This document shows, piece after piece, positions 63,273 to 64,000 of a stretch of 64,000 nt of DNA (position 1 is its first letter; every line of letters starts with the position of its first letter). The translations under genes and the position numbers were made by a program. Origin of the DNA: Flagellimonas amphidinii (lineage in GTDB: Bacteria > Bacteroidota > Bacteroidia > Flavobacteriales > Flavobacteriaceae). The stretch is taken from the NCBI RefSeq assembly GCF_013090115.1, contig NZ_JABFNN010000023.1, positions 62,001 to 126,000 of the forward strand, written 5' to 3'. Below the pieces are notes generated by a model that searched no databases, was not told the DNA's origin, and saw nothing but the letters and a program-made list of their open reading frames with translations.

Positions 63273-64000
63273 TTATTTCACATCCATAAGTTCCACGTCA
63301 AAAATCAAAGTGGCGTCTGGAGGAATTACCCCGCCTGCACCAGCGCTTCCGTAGGCCATATGGGAAGGAATTACAAATCGGGCCTTATCACCAACTTTCA
63401 ATAAAGAAATGCCTTCATCCCAACCGGGGATTACTTGGCCAATACCCAAAGTAAAATCTATAGGTTGATTTCTTTTATAGGATGAATCAAATACTTGTCC
63501 GTTGGAAAGACAACCTTCGTAATGCACAGAAACCGTTTTTCCTTTTTCAGCTTTTGCACCGTTTCCTTCCTGAATAATTGTATATCTAAGGCCGCTTTCC
63601 GTTTTATTGAAACCTGCCGCCAATTCTTCCATTTCCGCTTCTGCCCTAGCCTTGGCTTCAGCTATACGTTTTTCTCTAGCTCCTTCAAAAGTCCTAAAAG
63701 CTTCAATGGCATTCCAATTGGAAGCTTCATCACCTACTCTAACTATTTCCAAGCTTTCAATGGTATCGCCTTGCGCAATTGCATCCACCACCTCTTGTCC
63801 ATGTTCTACATGTCCAAAAACAGTGTGTTTGTTATCCAACCAAGGTGTAGGTACGTGGGTAATAAAGAACTGGCTGCCATTGGTTCCTGGACCTGCGTTC
63901 GCCATAGAAAGTACCCCAGGGCCTTCATGGGTCAACTCTGGATGAAACTCATCATCAAATTTATAGCCCGGGTCTCCAGTTCCAGTCCCTTGCGGACATC
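63273..64000 (-). CDS. Cyclophilin-FKBP fusion peptidyl-prolyl isomerase, N-terminus outside the window
   Basis: The complement of the window end reads in frame [22 protein letters not shown], a cyclophilin segment, then [36 protein letters not shown] helical linker ([16 protein letters not shown], about 110-130 of the visible part) joins it to an FKBP domain with [52 protein letters not shown] and [24 protein letters not shown]. It accelerates proline isomerisation during folding. The two PPIase families in one chain are the notable point. Confidence 0.93.
   Translation of the reverse strand, partial: CPQGTGTGDPGYKFDDEFHPELTHEGPGVLSMANAGPGTNGSQFFITHVPTPWLDNKHTVFGHVEHGQEVVDAIAQGDTIESLEIVRVGDEASNWNAIEAFRTFEGAREKRIAEAKARAEAEMEELAAGFNKTESGLRYTIIQEGNGAKAEKGKTVSVHYEGCLSNGQVFDSSYKRNQPIDFTLGIGQVIPGWDEGISLLKVGDKARFVIPSHMAYGSAGAGGVIPPDATLIFDVELMDVK

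Noticed and set aside
1..64000. CRISPR array, prophage, tRNA or rRNA genes
   Set aside because: No regularly spaced repeat cluster, phage structural gene, or convincing cloverleaf/rRNA sequence was recognised by eye.

Overview
The window looks like a chromosomal segment of a marine member of the Flavobacteriaceae (Bacteroidota), perhaps a Muricauda/Maribacter-type organism. The genus is a guess. The evidence is two proteins with type IX secretion (type B) sorting domains, family-typical genes (DUF5606, PUR/DUF3276, a long NusB, DUF1573-YajC), -7 boxes of the form TAnnTTTG instead of Shine-Dalgarno/-10 signals, and low GC. No tRNA, rRNA, CRISPR array, transposase or integrase was seen.

Layout. 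1-5950: a formylglycine sulfatase (cut by the window edge), MazG, then a tight GH3 / SGNH hydrolase / GH20 operon for a GlcNAc-containing, probably sulfated glycan. 6030-10218: core metabolism (icd, DUF5606, def, ruvX, dapD). 10215-17347: a surface-glycan region with genes on both strands. It holds a galactofuranosyltransferase-like protein with UDP-galactopyranose mutase, two GT2 enzymes, and a compact nonulosonic acid module (sialyltransferase-like protein, CMP-nonulosonate synthetase fused to a HAD phosphatase, short NeuB). 17348-21498: tsaC, cca and ctaA, with a 1.1-kb insertion that splits the ancestral tsaC-cca pair. 21543-30543: conserved hypotheticals, a kinase-like protein, an ABC transporter and two T9SS cargo proteins. 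30591-40253: uvrB, hsp20, a TerB-like protein, sucC, LON-domain protein, lysA, thioredoxin and guaB. 40408-43083: a locus with a shared operator, carrying an FMN-binding protein, a small membrane protein and a porin. 43221-48204: catabolism and peptidase genes. 48362-49438: an isolated TIR-domain gene. 49526-64000: oxidoreductase, nusB-DUF1573-yajC operon, MsbA-like exporter, M14 peptidase, lipid and transport genes, peroxiredoxin, cold shock protein, two tandem microproteins and a cyclophilin-FKBP fusion.

Main points of interest. (1) A 33-bp perfect direct repeat (17804-17836 and 18942-18974) brackets DNA that gave tsaC a new 3' end. The old 3' end survives as a 38-codon remnant still coupled to cca by TAATG. 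The inserted DNA carries one lipoprotein gene whose C-terminus has two matches to the betagamma-crystallin calcium motif. (2) The nonulosonate module could be a self-contained KDN pathway from mannose-6-phosphate. (3) Two homologous 27-28 residue membrane microproteins lie in tandem after the cold shock gene. (4) A TIR protein with an unrecognised C-terminal domain is flanked by inverted repeats. (5) Three promoters of a flavinylated-protein locus share an ATTTAGACTT operator. (6) A 22-bp element fills the promoter spacer of both hsp20 and lysA.
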